From assembly GCF_005434915.1 (NCBI RefSeq), contig NZ_SKCG01000003.1, forward strand, positions 434,001 to 498,000: 64,000 bases of DNA, read 5' to 3'. The notes under the pieces were generated by a model. The model ran no database searches. It saw nothing but the letters and a program-made list of their open reading frames with translations, and was not told where the DNA came from. A program made the position numbers and the translations under genes. Source of the stretch: Aurantiacibacter suaedae (GTDB lineage Bacteria > Pseudomonadota > Alphaproteobacteria > Sphingomonadales > Sphingomonadaceae). Of this stretch, positions 48,578-57,695 are shown in pieces. Positions within the stretch are counted from its first letter, which is position 1. Every line of letters starts with the position of its first letter.

Positions 48578-50233
48578 ATGAAACTACGCAGCCTTGAAGC
48601 CAACAGCCCCGGTCGCCGTGCCAACTGGAAGGCGCTCGGCCTGTCCAAGGAGGATATGGAAAAGCCCAAGATCGCGGTGGTCAATTCCTCCAGCGAACTG
48701 GCGATCTGCTATGCCCACCTCGATGGCATCGCCAAGATGGTGAAGGAAGCGATCCGCGAGGCGGGCGGGGTGCCGTTCGAGGTCCGCACTGCCGCGCCGA
48801 GCGATTTCATCACCGGCGCGAACAAGTCGGGCAGCTACATCCTTGCCGGGCGTGACATCATCGCCAACGATATCGAGGTGCAGGTCGAGGCTGCGATGCT
48901 CGATGGGATGATCTGCCTCACCTCCTGCGACAAGACCCCGCCGGGCCACCTGATGGCGGCGGCGCGGCTGAATATCCCGACGATCCTTGTCATCGGCGGT
49001 TACCAGCAGGCTGGCGAGATTGATGGCGAGCCGGTTGACGTTGAGGATGTGTGGTCGGGCCAGGTCGGCGCGATCTTCGGCAAGGAGCCGAAATTCCCGA
49101 TCCCCGACATGGCCGAAAACGCCATTCGCGGCCCCGGCGTCTGTGCCGGGATGGCCACGGCCAACACCATGCATTGTGTGGTCGAGGCGCTTGGCATGGC
49201 GCTGCCCGGCCATGCGCCGGTGCGCGGCAACTCGCCCAAGATGCAGGCCAATGCCAAGGCCGCGGGCAAGCGCATCGTCGAGATGGTGATGGAAGACCTG
49301 CGCCCGCGCGACATCCTCACCCCCGCAGCGTTCAAGAATGCCGTGGCGACGGTGCTGGCGGTGTCCGGCTCGATCAACGCGATCAAACACTTGCAGGCGA
49401 CGGCGATCGAGGCTGAGAACGGGGTCGACGTGTTCGCCCTGTGGGAGGAGATGAGCGACGTTCCCGTGCTCTCACCCGTGCGCCCGACCGGGCATATCCG
49501 TATCGAGCAGTTCGAGGACGCAGGCGGCGCGCGCGCCACGCTGAAGCGCCTGTTGCCGATGATCGATGGCGGTGCGCTGACCGTTTCGGGCAAGACGCTG
49601 GCCGAGAACATCGCCGATTACGAGATCGAGGGGCCGGACGTGATCCAGTCGCTCGACAATCCGGTGGGCAAGGGGCCTGCGATTGCCATTCTCAAGGGCA
49701 ATTTCGCCGATACGGCGGTTGTCCGGCTGGGCGTGCGCGACGGCTCCCGGCCCGAGGAGTTTACCGGCCTCGCGCGGGTGTTCGAAGATACGGCCACCTG
49801 CATGGATGCGATCAAGACCGGAGCGATCAAGGAGGGCGACGTGATCGTCAGCCGCAACCAAGGCCTCAAGGGCGGCCCGGCGATGGGCGGCGGTGCGTCG
49901 CTGGTCCTGTTCGCGCTCGATGCGGCGGGGCTGGCCAAGACCACCGCCTTCGTCACCGACGGGCAGCTTTCGGGGCTGTGCCTGAAGGGGCTGACCGTGG
50001 CCGAAGTCTCGCCCGAGGCGGCGACCGGCGGGCCGATCGGCAAGGTGCGCGATGGCGACACGATCACGATCTCGGTTGAGAGCCGCAGCATCGATGTGGC
50101 GCTTACGGCGGAAGAGCTGGCGTCGCGCGAAGGCGTGGGCGTGCGGGTGCCGGCCTCGGGCTATCTCGACAATTTCCGCCACGCGGTGCGCGGGATGGAA
50201 ACCGGCGGCGTGCTGCTTCCCGAAAAGAGCTAA
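48578..50233 (+). CDS. Dihydroxy-acid/sugar-acid dehydratase (IlvD/Edd family)
   Basis: 551 aa from ATG 48578 (GGGAGAAG upstream). The iron-sulfur ligand cysteines of the family are present at Cys44 (LAICYAHLD), Cys117 (TSCDKTPPGHLM, with the following Lys119 that is usually the carbamylated metal ligand) and Cys189 (GPGVCAGMATANTM). QGLKGGPAMGGGASLVLFAL and TDGQLSGLCLKGLTVAEVSP are the conserved C-terminal segments. The family dehydrates 2,3-dihydroxy acids, including sugar acids such as arabonate and gluconate. N-terminal GRRANWKALGLSKEDM and the linked uptake genes point to a catabolic rather than branched-chain amino-acid role; the substrate is unknown. Confidence 0.9.
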   Translation: MKLRSLEANSPGRRANWKALGLSKEDMEKPKIAVVNSSSELAICYAHLDGIAKMVKEAIREAGGVPFEVRTAAPSDFITGANKSGSYILAGRDIIANDIEVQVEAAMLDGMICLTSCDKTPPGHLMAAARLNIPTILVIGGYQQAGEIDGEPVDVEDVWSGQVGAIFGKEPKFPIPDMAENAIRGPGVCAGMATANTMHCVVEALGMALPGHAPVRGNSPKMQANAKAAGKRIVEMVMEDLRPRDILTPAAFKNAVATVLAVSGSINAIKHLQATAIEAENGVDVFALWEEMSDVPVLSPVRPTGHIRIEQFEDAGGARATLKRLLPMIDGGALTVSGKTLAENIADYEIEGPDVIQSLDNPVGKGPAIAILKGNFADTAVVRLGVRDGSRPEEFTGLARVFEDTATCMDAIKTGAIKEGDVIVSRNQGLKGGPAMGGGASLVLFALDAAGLAKTTAFVTDGQLSGLCLKGLTVAEVSPEAATGGPIGKVRDGDTITISVESRSIDVALTAEELASREGVGVRVPASGYLDNFRHAVRGMETGGVLLPEKS

Positions 50234-50240
50234 AAGGGGC

Positions 50241-50269
50241 GGGCCGGTCCTCTCGGCGAGGACCGGCCC
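50241..50269. terminator. Bidirectional hairpin terminator
   Basis: Perfect 12-bp stem GGGCCGGTCCTC / GAGGACCGGCCC with a 5-base loop in the 44 bases between the convergent dehydratase and oxidoreductase genes. It can serve both strands; an AAAA run precedes it, giving a T-run on the minus-strand transcript. Confidence 0.8.
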
Positions 50270-50277
50270 GGCTTCCG

Positions 50278-51852
50278 TCAGGCGACCGTAGCCGCCTCCT
50301 TGCGGGCTTCTTTCACCGCCGCATCCTCGTGCAGGTGCGCGCCCTGCGTGCGCAGCGTCTGGCGGATTTCGTCCACATTCACCGCGCGCGGCTCGATCCC
50401 GGCATTGGCCGCCAGCGCCGCGCCCACACCGGCGGCATGGCCGGTCAACCAGCACTGCGGAATCTCGCGCATGAAGCCGTGGCTGTTCGCATCGCAGCTG
50501 ATGTGCCGTCCGCCCACCAGCAGCCCATCCAGAACGCGCGGCACGAGGCTGCCGTAGGGCACCGACACCACCGGGAACTTCGGGCTGATCGACGGCGATA
50601 CGCCAACCTCATCGGCCGCAGGCGTGCCCTTCGGCCAGTCCGCCCGCTCGATCCGGCCCATGCCGCCGAGCCTGCGCGTATGGCGCACACCCAGCTGGCT
50701 GGCGCTTTGCAGCGAATAGACGTTCTCGAAGCCGGGCGCGTGCTTGCGAAAGAACTGGCAGTGCCCCTCCATCAGCCGGTGGCTGCGGATTTCCACCTCG
50801 GTCATGTCGTCGACATTGAGCGCGCTGAGGCCTGACTGTCTCGGGCCGAGGAACAGCGCGATATCGGGCCGCCAGCTGACATAGGGCGTCTGGAAGAAGC
50901 CCAGCTCCTCGCGGCCCCGGTTCATCAGCTCGGTGAGCTGCTCTGGATAGAGCACCTTCCAGTTGATCCAGCGGTCCATGTTGACCCCGCCGAGCACCCA
51001 GCCGGTGTTCATCGAATGGTGGACGTCGCCTTCCTCGATATCGGTATCGAATTCGGCCCCGGCGCGGGCGAACATGTCGCCATCGCCGGTGGTGTCGACC
51101 ACCACCTTGGCCTTGATCGCCTGCCGTCCGGCCTTGCTCTCGAAGATCACGCCGCGCGCGGCGCCGTCCTCGATGATCGGGCGGGCGGCCCAGGCGTGAA
51201 ACACGATCCGCACGCCCGCTTCCAGAAGCATCTCCTGCGCGTTCAATTTCATCCGCTCGGGGTCGAGCGTGGGGGCCCATTGCACGATGCCGTGGAAGGC
51301 GGTGGTGCGCTGGCTCCAGTAGGCGACCTTTGCCTCCTCGCGCGCGCCCCAGTCCTCCATCGGCGGACCGGCGACACCGTCTTTCGGCATACGGTCGATA
51401 AACTCTCGGGCAAAGCCCTGAATGACGTGGTTGCCGCTCCAGTCGGTCATGCGGTCGATCCACATGACAAGGCCGCCTGTCGAAAGGCCGCCGAGGCAAT
51501 TGTAGCGCTCCACCAGCGTCACATCGGCTCCGGCCTTAGCCGCCGCCCATGCCGCCGCGCAGCCCGCAGGGCCGCCGCCGACCACCACCACATCGGCCTG
51601 ATGATAGACGTCGATGTCGCGCGCTTCTTCGCGAATCGTGCCGCCGCGCTTGGACGGGGGCAGGTTACGCTCCTGCGAGCGGAACACGTCCGACCCGAGG
51701 AACCGGTCTTCGGAATGTCCTTCAACCTTCTGCAATTCAGGAATTTTTGGTGATTCTGGTTTGGTCACGATTCGTTTTGCCTCTTCCTGTTGCCCCAGTT
51801 CGCTGGAGCTGTTCTGACCACCCGCCCTACCTGACGGATGAAATGATTGCAT
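50278..51852 (-). CDS. FAD-dependent oxidoreductase (PF12831-like)
   Basis: 524 aa from ATG 51852; a GTG at 51768 with a GGAAGAGG ribosome site about 11 bases upstream would give 496 aa and is equally possible. Dinucleotide-binding motif ADVVVVGGGPAGCAAAWAAA ending in VTLVERYNCLGGLSTGG, then VVVDTTGDGDMFARAGAEFD (second FAD-contact strand) and C-terminal LVPRVLDGLLVGGRHISCDA. These are hallmarks of the FAD_oxidored family, which oxidises alcohols or polyols of secondary metabolites. No signal peptide. It is divergent from the next TBDR with a shared MarR-type operator and converges on the dehydratase, so all three probably serve one pathway. Confidence 0.9.
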   Translation of the reverse strand: MQSFHPSGRAGGQNSSSELGQQEEAKRIVTKPESPKIPELQKVEGHSEDRFLGSDVFRSQERNLPPSKRGGTIREEARDIDVYHQADVVVVGGGPAGCAAAWAAAKAGADVTLVERYNCLGGLSTGGLVMWIDRMTDWSGNHVIQGFAREFIDRMPKDGVAGPPMEDWGAREEAKVAYWSQRTTAFHGIVQWAPTLDPERMKLNAQEMLLEAGVRIVFHAWAARPIIEDGAARGVIFESKAGRQAIKAKVVVDTTGDGDMFARAGAEFDTDIEEGDVHHSMNTGWVLGGVNMDRWINWKVLYPEQLTELMNRGREELGFFQTPYVSWRPDIALFLGPRQSGLSALNVDDMTEVEIRSHRLMEGHCQFFRKHAPGFENVYSLQSASQLGVRHTRRLGGMGRIERADWPKGTPAADEVGVSPSISPKFPVVSVPYGSLVPRVLDGLLVGGRHISCDANSHGFMREIPQCWLTGHAAGVGAALAANAGIEPRAVNVDEIRQTLRTQGAHLHEDAAVKEARKEAATVA

Positions 51853-51876
51853 TGCTCACTATATCTGCTTGCACCA

Positions 51877-51897
51877 TAATGTATCACCCTACATAAT
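51877..51897. promoter_or_regulatory. MarR-type operator copy 2 (divergent oxidoreductase/TBDR promoter)
   Basis: On the minus strand ATTATGTAG-(6)-ACATTA; also an inverted repeat CAT-n-ATGTA-(6)-TACAT-n-ATG. It lies 25 bases from the oxidoreductase start and about 80 from the TBDR start. Agrees with 48525-48545 at 16 of 21 positions. Confidence 0.62.
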
Positions 51898-51978
51898 GTC
51901 GATGGCTCTGACCAGCCGGTTGGATGCTTCAAGAAAATGGCCCGCCGTTTCGGCAGAGGCCAGATAAGGGAGAGTGAT

Positions 51979-54900
51979 ATGAAAAACGCGCAATTTGCGC
52001 GGCGTGCGGCGCTTGCCTGCTCGTCTGCGATGCTGATCTGCCTGAGCGCGAATGTCCATGCCCAGGACAGTGTTGGAACCACTGCCAGCGCGAGTGACGA
52101 TGAGATCGTCGTCACCGGTTCGCGCATCGCCCGCCGCGATTACGATTCGGAAAGTCCGATCGTCACGGTCGGTTCGGACATGCTTGAAAACACGTCCTCC
52201 GTTTCGCTTGATCAGAGCCTCAACAAGTTGCCGCAATTTTCGGGCGGGGCCAACCAGATCACCAGCGCCGACGATGGACAGACCACGCCGACCAGCAGCC
52301 CCGGTATCGCAACGGTCAACCTGCGCGGGCTTGGCTCCAACCGCACTCTGGTGCTGTTGAACGGGCGGCGCACACAGCCGGCCAATGCCAGCCTCGTGGT
52401 CGATCTCAACACCATCCCCACCGCTGCCTTGCAGGGCGTGGAGATCATTTCCGGCGGTGCCGCCTCGACCTATGGCGCCGATGCCGTGGCGGGTGTGGTC
52501 AACTTCCAGCTCAAGCGCAATTTCAGCGGGGTTGAGATCGATACCCAGTTCGGCCAGTCGTTCCGCAGCGATGCCGAGCAATACAAGGTTTCGGCGCTGA
52601 TCGGTTCCGACTTTGCCGATTCGCGCGGCAACGCCATGATCGGCCTGACCTATCAGAAGCGCGAAGGCGTGCACCTGCGCGACCGGCCCTTCTTCGAGGC
52701 GGCCTTTACAGATCCGAACACGCCGGGCCGGAACACCTGGCCCAACTTCGGCGGCTTCAATGGCAGTTCCACCCAGGCGGCCTACGATTCTGTTTTCGTG
52801 CCCAAGGGCTATCTGCCCGGCGACGTGCCTGCAGGCACTCAGCTGTTCTTCAACACTGCGCCGACGGTAGACGGGGCGAGCCTGTTCGCGGTCGCCCCCG
52901 GCGCGGTCTCGGGCGATGCTGCCCCCGGCTATACCGGTTCGTTGTATCCCGAGAACAAGCTGCTGGCTGATGGCACCTTGTCGCCGAACTCCTTCCCAGG
53001 TCTGCTGTCCAGCCCGATGGAACGCTATTCGCTGTTCGCAACGGCCTATTACGAGGTGAGCCCGGCGCTGGAATTCTATGTGCAGGGCAATTTTGACCAG
53101 AACGAGGTGATGACCGAATTCATCGGCTATACCCCGGCGTTCAACCAGTGGTCGGTGAATATTCCGCGCGATGGCAGCCATGCGATCCCGGATGAACTGG
53201 CGACGATCCTCGATGCACGCGCCAATCCCGCCGCACCGTGGACCTTATACAAGCAGCTGGACTATGCCGGGCCGCGTCAGGTGACGACCAACACCTATAC
53301 TTACGAGGTGCTGGTGGGCGCGCGCGGCGATCTGCCGATCAGCGACTGGACCTACGACGTGTTCGCCTCGCACGGGCGCACCAGTTCGGATGTCGACTAT
53401 GCCGGATTCGTCGATCTGACGCGTTATCAGGATCTGATCGCCCGCCCGAACTACGGCGCAGGGGCCGAGTTCAACAATGGCCGCACGGGGCTGCTTGCCA
53501 CCTGCACCAGCGGGCTCAACCCGTTTCTCAACACCGCCGTTTCGCAGGACTGCCTCGACATTATCGCGCCGCAGTACAATTCGGAAACCGAGCTGACGCA
53601 GGATCAGGTCGAGCTGAATATCCAGGGCGCGCTGTTTGCGCTTCCGGCGGGCGATCTGCGCTTCGCCGTGGGCGGGGCCTATCGCGAGAACGACTTCAGC
53701 TATAATCCCGATCCCAACTTCTCGACCTCCAACACGACGTCGCTGACCATTGGCCTTTTCGACGTGTCGCCCACCTCGGGCTCCACCAACGTGAAGGAAA
53801 TCTATGGCGAAGTGCTGATCCCGATCCTGACGGACAAGCCGTTCTTCGAGGATCTGAGCCTCAATGCGGGCATCCGCTATTCGGATTACAACACTTCGGG
53901 CGGGGTCACGACCTGGAAGCTGACCGGCGATTGGCGAGTGACCTCGTGGCTGCAACTGCGCGGCGGCTATCAACGGGCCAACCGCGCGCCGAACGTGGCC
54001 GAGCTGTTCCAGCCCGCCGTGTTCCAGACTGTCGCGTGGCCCGATCACGATCCGTGTTCGAAATTCACCCGCGCCGACTATGGCAACGTGCCGGGCAATC
54101 CCAACCGGCAGCAGGTGCTCGATCTGTGTTCGGCGATGGCGGGCGGTTTTCCCATTACCGAGGACTTTGTCGGCAATGTGCCGACCTATTTCCCACTCGG
54201 CCGCGACCTTCAGCGTGGCAATCGCGACCTGTCATCGGAGAAGGCCTCGACCTGGACGATCGGCGGGGTGATTTCGTCGCCCAGCGCCAGCCCGGTGCTG
54301 CGCGATCTGAGCCTCTCGGTCGACTACTACAACATCACCATCGACGGCGCGATTGCTCCCGCCTCGACGCAGGTGGTCTATCAGGAGTGCTTCAACGCGC
54401 TGGGCAACAACCCGAATTACGATCCGGAGAACGAGTTCTGTCAGCGCATCAACCGTTCGAGCATCGACGGGCGCTGGATTTCGACCGTCGCCTCGTTCGA
54501 GAACCTCGGGATGTTGGCGACTTCGGGCTTCGACGTTCAGCTCGACTGGGCCGTCGATGCGCCGGGGCTGGGCGGTGACAGCGGCGCGGTCTTCGCCAAT
54601 GTGCTGTTCAACTACCTCAGCGAATATCTGGTGCAGAACAATCCGGGCGGCCCGGTATTCGATTATTCGGATACCGTCGGCGCGGAGATAGGCATTCCGC
54701 CCTATGGCCCGCAGTTCCGGTGGAAGCTGAACACCACGGTGGGGTATGACTTCGGGCCGGGCATGATCAGCCTCAACTGGCGGCACCTGCCCTCGGCACG
54801 GCATTTCGTGAAGGCAACCTCGCCAAATGCCCAGCAGGACGATATCCGTGCCTACGACATCTTCGATCTGGCTGCGCGCTATCAGGTCAACGAGTTGCTA

Positions 54901-55056
54901 CAGTTGCGCGGCGGCATCGAAAACCTGTTCGACCGTGATCCCAACATCTACGGTCGTATCCCCGGCGTCACCGATGCCGTGGGCGAGCCCGAACCGGGCG
55001 GTGCCTTCGATGTGCTGGGCCGCCGGTTCTATATCGGTGCGAAGGTCTCGTTCTGA
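51979..55056 (+). CDS. TonB-dependent receptor of the MarR-linked locus
   Basis: 1025 aa from ATG 51979 (AGGGAGAG upstream). Signal peptide ends ANVHAQ. TonB box DEIVVTGSRIARRDYDSESP and plug VNLRGLGSNRTLVLLNGRRT, VEIISGGAASTYGADAVAGV place it in the large receptor class (SusC-like length but monomeric, common in sphingomonads and Caulobacter) with the GSRI box. Barrel ends VLGRRFYIGAKVSF; cysteine pairs (TCTSGLNPF..QDC; CSKF..DLC; CFNA..FC) sit in loops. It closely resembles the receptor at 57696-60656 in layout. Probably imports the compound processed by the oxidoreductase, dehydratase and dioxygenase. Confidence 0.95.
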   Translation: MKNAQFARRAALACSSAMLICLSANVHAQDSVGTTASASDDEIVVTGSRIARRDYDSESPIVTVGSDMLENTSSVSLDQSLNKLPQFSGGANQITSADDGQTTPTSSPGIATVNLRGLGSNRTLVLLNGRRTQPANASLVVDLNTIPTAALQGVEIISGGAASTYGADAVAGVVNFQLKRNFSGVEIDTQFGQSFRSDAEQYKVSALIGSDFADSRGNAMIGLTYQKREGVHLRDRPFFEAAFTDPNTPGRNTWPNFGGFNGSSTQAAYDSVFVPKGYLPGDVPAGTQLFFNTAPTVDGASLFAVAPGAVSGDAAPGYTGSLYPENKLLADGTLSPNSFPGLLSSPMERYSLFATAYYEVSPALEFYVQGNFDQNEVMTEFIGYTPAFNQWSVNIPRDGSHAIPDELATILDARANPAAPWTLYKQLDYAGPRQVTTNTYTYEVLVGARGDLPISDWTYDVFASHGRTSSDVDYAGFVDLTRYQDLIARPNYGAGAEFNNGRTGLLATCTSGLNPFLNTAVSQDCLDIIAPQYNSETELTQDQVELNIQGALFALPAGDLRFAVGGAYRENDFSYNPDPNFSTSNTTSLTIGLFDVSPTSGSTNVKEIYGEVLIPILTDKPFFEDLSLNAGIRYSDYNTSGGVTTWKLTGDWRVTSWLQLRGGYQRANRAPNVAELFQPAVFQTVAWPDHDPCSKFTRADYGNVPGNPNRQQVLDLCSAMAGGFPITEDFVGNVPTYFPLGRDLQRGNRDLSSEKASTWTIGGVISSPSASPVLRDLSLSVDYYNITIDGAIAPASTQVVYQECFNALGNNPNYDPENEFCQRINRSSIDGRWISTVASFENLGMLATSGFDVQLDWAVDAPGLGGDSGAVFANVLFNYLSEYLVQNNPGGPVFDYSDTVGAEIGIPPYGPQFRWKLNTTVGYDFGPGMISLNWRHLPSARHFVKATSPNAQQDDIRAYDIFDLAARYQVNELLQLRGGIENLFDRDPNIYGRIPGVTDAVGEPEPGGAFDVLGRRFYIGAKVSF

Positions 55057-55064
55057 TGTCGGCG

Positions 55065-55094
55065 GGAGGGGCAGGGCGCTGATCATGCCCCTCC
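55065..55094 (+). terminator. Hairpin after the TBDR gene
   Basis: GGAGGGGCA pairing with TGCCCCTCC (9 bp) around a 12-base loop, starting 9 bases after the stop and ending 20 bases before the next gene. No T-run; may only attenuate. Confidence 0.5.
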
Positions 55095-55114
55095 AGGCCA
55101 AATGCGAGAGGACT

Positions 55115-55645
55115 ATGATGAAGGCAATCGGTGTGATGACAGGGGCGGTGTTCCTGCTCGCGGCTCCCGCCGCTGTCGCCCAGCAGGAGCGTGACTGGGG
55201 CGGGATCGAACGCTGCGCCACAATCGCTGAGGCGGGCGAGCGCCATGCCTGCCTCGACCGCGAACTCGCCGCGCTCGGCCTGCTTGACCGCGCACCCACT
55301 ACAGCGGCAGTTCGCGCGCCGGTTTCGCCGCCGGTTCAGGCGCGGGCGGTTCCTTCCTCTGCGCCAAGCGCGGCAACCAGCGACACGATGGTGTACGAAG
55401 AGAGCGAACCGCGCGCCCCGGTCATAGCCGATATGACCAGCAGCGTGGCCACTGCCCGGCTTGACCGCAGGCGCGGGCTGGAGGTCGAGGCCGCCAACGG
55501 CACCCGATGGCGTTCCACCTCTTCGGTGTCATTGCGCCGTGCACCGCCTGAGGGAGCGCCCTTTGCTGTCGAGCAAGGCGCTCTGGGCAGCTACACCTGC
55601 CGCATAGAAAGCAGCACCTATTTCAAATGCGAACGCCTGTCGTGA
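55115..55645 (+). CDS. Small secreted cysteine-containing protein of unknown function
   Basis: 176 aa from ATG 55115 (GAGAGGAC upstream; a second ATG follows directly). Signal peptide ends APAAVAQ. A small N-terminal module has two cysteines (IERCATIAEAGERHACLDRE), a proline/alanine-rich linker (about 65-95) follows, and the C-terminus has two more cysteines (YTCRIESSTYFKCERLS), likely disulfide-bonded in the periplasm. I do not recognise the family. It lies between the TBDR and the dioxygenase on the same strand, 32 bases from the latter, so it is probably part of that operon. Confidence 0.75.
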   Translation: MMKAIGVMTGAVFLLAAPAAVAQQERDWGGIERCATIAEAGERHACLDRELAALGLLDRAPTTAAVRAPVSPPVQARAVPSSAPSAATSDTMVYEESEPRAPVIADMTSSVATARLDRRRGLEVEAANGTRWRSTSSVSLRRAPPEGAPFAVEQGALGSYTCRIESSTYFKCERLS

Positions 55646-55677
55646 GTGGCAGAGCGAAGCAGAGAGGATAACCAGAC

Positions 55678-56589
55678 ATGATTGAGGCCAAACCCCTATC
55701 CCCCCACTTCGGGGCCGAGATCGTCGGCGTCGATATCAGCAAACCGCTCGAACCCGAGACGATCAAGCAGATCGTCGCAATGCAGGATAAGTGGGGCGTC
55801 ACCGTTTACCGCGACACCGGGCTGGATGACGAAGGCCAGGTGCGGTTTGCGGGCTACTTCGGCTATCTCGAAAGCCTGCCCCCGCGCGATGGGCGCCCGC
55901 GCCAGTACCTGTTCAACGCGGGCAACCTCGACAAGGATGGCGAGATCAACCGCGCGCCCAGCGCGCTGACCTACCGCAAGGGCGACATGATCTTCCACAC
56001 CGACAGCTCGTTCATGGACCTGCGCACCAGCTATTCGATGCTGCGCGCGGTGGAAGTGCCCCCCAGTGGCGGGCCGACCTGCTTCGTCGATGCGCGCACC
56101 GCCTATGACGACCTGCCCGAAGACGTGAAGGCGAAAATCGCCGATCTCGAATGCGAGCATTCCTTGTGGTGGTCGCGCAAGCAGGGCGGGGCCGAGATCA
56201 CTCGCGAGATGATCGAGGAACGCCATCGCCCGGTGCACAAGCTGGTTCACACCCACGCCGGATCGGGCCGCAAGATGGTCTATGCCGGGGCGCATTGTTA
56301 TCGCGTGGTCGGCTGGGGCTGGGAGGAAAGCCGCGAGCTGATCGACTATCTCAACGCCCATGCGACGCAGGAGAAATATATCATCTCGGTCGACTATGCC
56401 GTGGGCGACATGGTGATCTGGGACAATCTTGCCTGCCTGCACCGTGGCGGCGGGTTCAACTGGGACGAGCGCCGCGACATGCGCCGCGCCACTGTGCGTG
56501 AGGCAGCAGGGCCGGAGCAGCCCGACGATCCGTTCGGCGAACTGTTCAGCAATGCCCCGCCGATGTCGCGGCTCGACAAGATCAACTAG
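55678..56589 (+). CDS. TauD/TfdA-type 2-oxoglutarate-dependent dioxygenase
   Basis: 303 aa. Non-heme iron ligands are visible: His107 and Asp109 in IFHTDSSFMD and distal His255 in CLHRGGGF, with the 2-oxoglutarate-binding arginine in MRRATV (269/270). The N-terminus SPHFGAEIVGVDISKPLEPE is the standard TauD/TfdA opening. The enzyme hydroxylates carbon next to a heteroatom, splitting taurine, aryloxyacetates or similar compounds. Substrate here unknown. GAGAGGATAA precedes the ATG. It is cytoplasmic, so the substrate must cross the inner membrane; no transporter for that step is in the window. Confidence 0.93.
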   Translation: MIEAKPLSPHFGAEIVGVDISKPLEPETIKQIVAMQDKWGVTVYRDTGLDDEGQVRFAGYFGYLESLPPRDGRPRQYLFNAGNLDKDGEINRAPSALTYRKGDMIFHTDSSFMDLRTSYSMLRAVEVPPSGGPTCFVDARTAYDDLPEDVKAKIADLECEHSLWWSRKQGGAEITREMIEERHRPVHKLVHTHAGSGRKMVYAGAHCYRVVGWGWEESRELIDYLNAHATQEKYIISVDYAVGDMVIWDNLACLHRGGGFNWDERRDMRRATVREAAGPEQPDDPFGELFSNAPPMSRLDKIN

Positions 56590-56598
56590 ACCGGGCTG

Positions 56599-57549
56599 TC
56601 AGGCCTCTGGCGCCATCGTGCTGGCGTTGGCGATCAATCGGTCGAGCTGGGCGCGCAGACGTTCGAGGTGGATCGGGCGCAGGCCCTCGATCATGCGCGC
56701 GTTGCGTTGTTCGGAATCGGTCGCCATCAGCCGGTAGACGCGCTGCCCCTCGGCGGTCAGGTCCAGCAGGCGCGGCGCGCCCGAACCATCCTCGGTGCGC
56801 AGGATCAGGCCTGACTGTTCGAGCGCGTTCAAGGTCCGGCTTAGCTGCCCCTTGTCCACCCCGATATGCTCGACCAGGCCCGCAAAGGGTATGGCCGGGC
56901 GATCGGCCATATTGACCAGCACGCGCCATTCGAACTGCGACACCCCCGCCAGCCGCTTGAAAGCGGCGGTGGCGGTGCGCAGGACGGTGTTGGCGAGATT
57001 ATAGAGCAAGGGATGAACGCGGGTGGCAAACTCGGTCTGCGCGGCGGGCAGGTCCGCCGGCTCGTCTTCTGACCGCGTCAGCGCCAACTCCTCGGCAAGC
57101 AGGCTGCTGGCGCGTGCTTGCAGGTGAATGAGCATGGCCACCAGCTCGATGATTTCGCCAGTTTCGAGCCCCCGCAACAGGCGCGCTTCGCGCTGTTCGG
57201 CGATTGCGAACAGCTGCCTGCCCAGCTTCTCGCCCTCGGCGGTCAGGGTGTAGGGATCGCGCTGGCGTCCGGTGTTGACGAGCCCGTCCTTGCGCAGGGC
57301 GGCCAGCCCCCGGCTGACCTGCGCCATGTCGCTGCCCAAGGTATAGGCCAGCTCGAACACGCGACCCTCGCCATTGCGATAGAGCGCAAACAGGATGCGG
57401 CGGGTAAAGGCGTTGTCGGGTTCGAGACCGGCGAAATCGGTGCGGGCGCTCTGGTCGAGCAACCGCCGCAGCACCAGAATACGCGGCGAGAGCAGGTCGT
57501 TTTGAATCCCGGCCAGCAGCGGATGATCGCCATTTTGCTCGCCCGCCAT
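56599..57549 (-). CDS. Tandem MarR-domain regulator
   Basis: 316 aa, about twice a normal MarR. First winged-HTH unit about 20-150 (FTRRILFALYRNGEGRVFEL, AYTLGSDMAQVSRGLAALRK, wing RQRDPYTLTAEGEKLGRQLF), second about 175-310 (FEWRVLVNMADRPAIPFAGL, VEHIGVDKGQLSRTLNALEQ, wing APRLLDLTAEGQRVYRL). The two halves align with each other in the HTH and in the T-A-E-G wing end, so the gene arose by duplication and fusion; a single chain could bind one palindrome as an internal dimer. It converges on the dioxygenase and is followed upstream by the TBDR on the same strand, both likely targets. Confidence 0.88.
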   Translation of the reverse strand: MAGEQNGDHPLLAGIQNDLLSPRILVLRRLLDQSARTDFAGLEPDNAFTRRILFALYRNGEGRVFELAYTLGSDMAQVSRGLAALRKDGLVNTGRQRDPYTLTAEGEKLGRQLFAIAEQREARLLRGLETGEIIELVAMLIHLQARASSLLAEELALTRSEDEPADLPAAQTEFATRVHPLLYNLANTVLRTATAAFKRLAGVSQFEWRVLVNMADRPAIPFAGLVEHIGVDKGQLSRTLNALEQSGLILRTEDGSGAPRLLDLTAEGQRVYRLMATDSEQRNARMIEGLRPIHLERLRAQLDRLIANASTMAPEA

Positions 57550-57630
57550 CCTTGCGTTCCTACCCTATCGTGCCACCGGTCTTGCGATCTCCCGATATTC
57601 GCAAACGCCCAAGCGCGCAAATAACCAAAC

Positions 57631-57668
57631 CGACGCCAGCCCCGCTCTTTCAAGCAGGGCTGGCGTCG
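57631..57668 (-). terminator. Strong terminator between the TBDR and the tandem-MarR gene
   Basis: Perfect 12-bp stem CGACGCCAGCCC / GGGCTGGCGTCG with a 14-base loop, 28 bases past the TBDR stop on the minus strand. It separates the TBDR transcript from the regulator gene. Confidence 0.72.
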
Positions 57669-57695
57669 GGCACCGGGGAGGGCGGTGCAAGCCAG

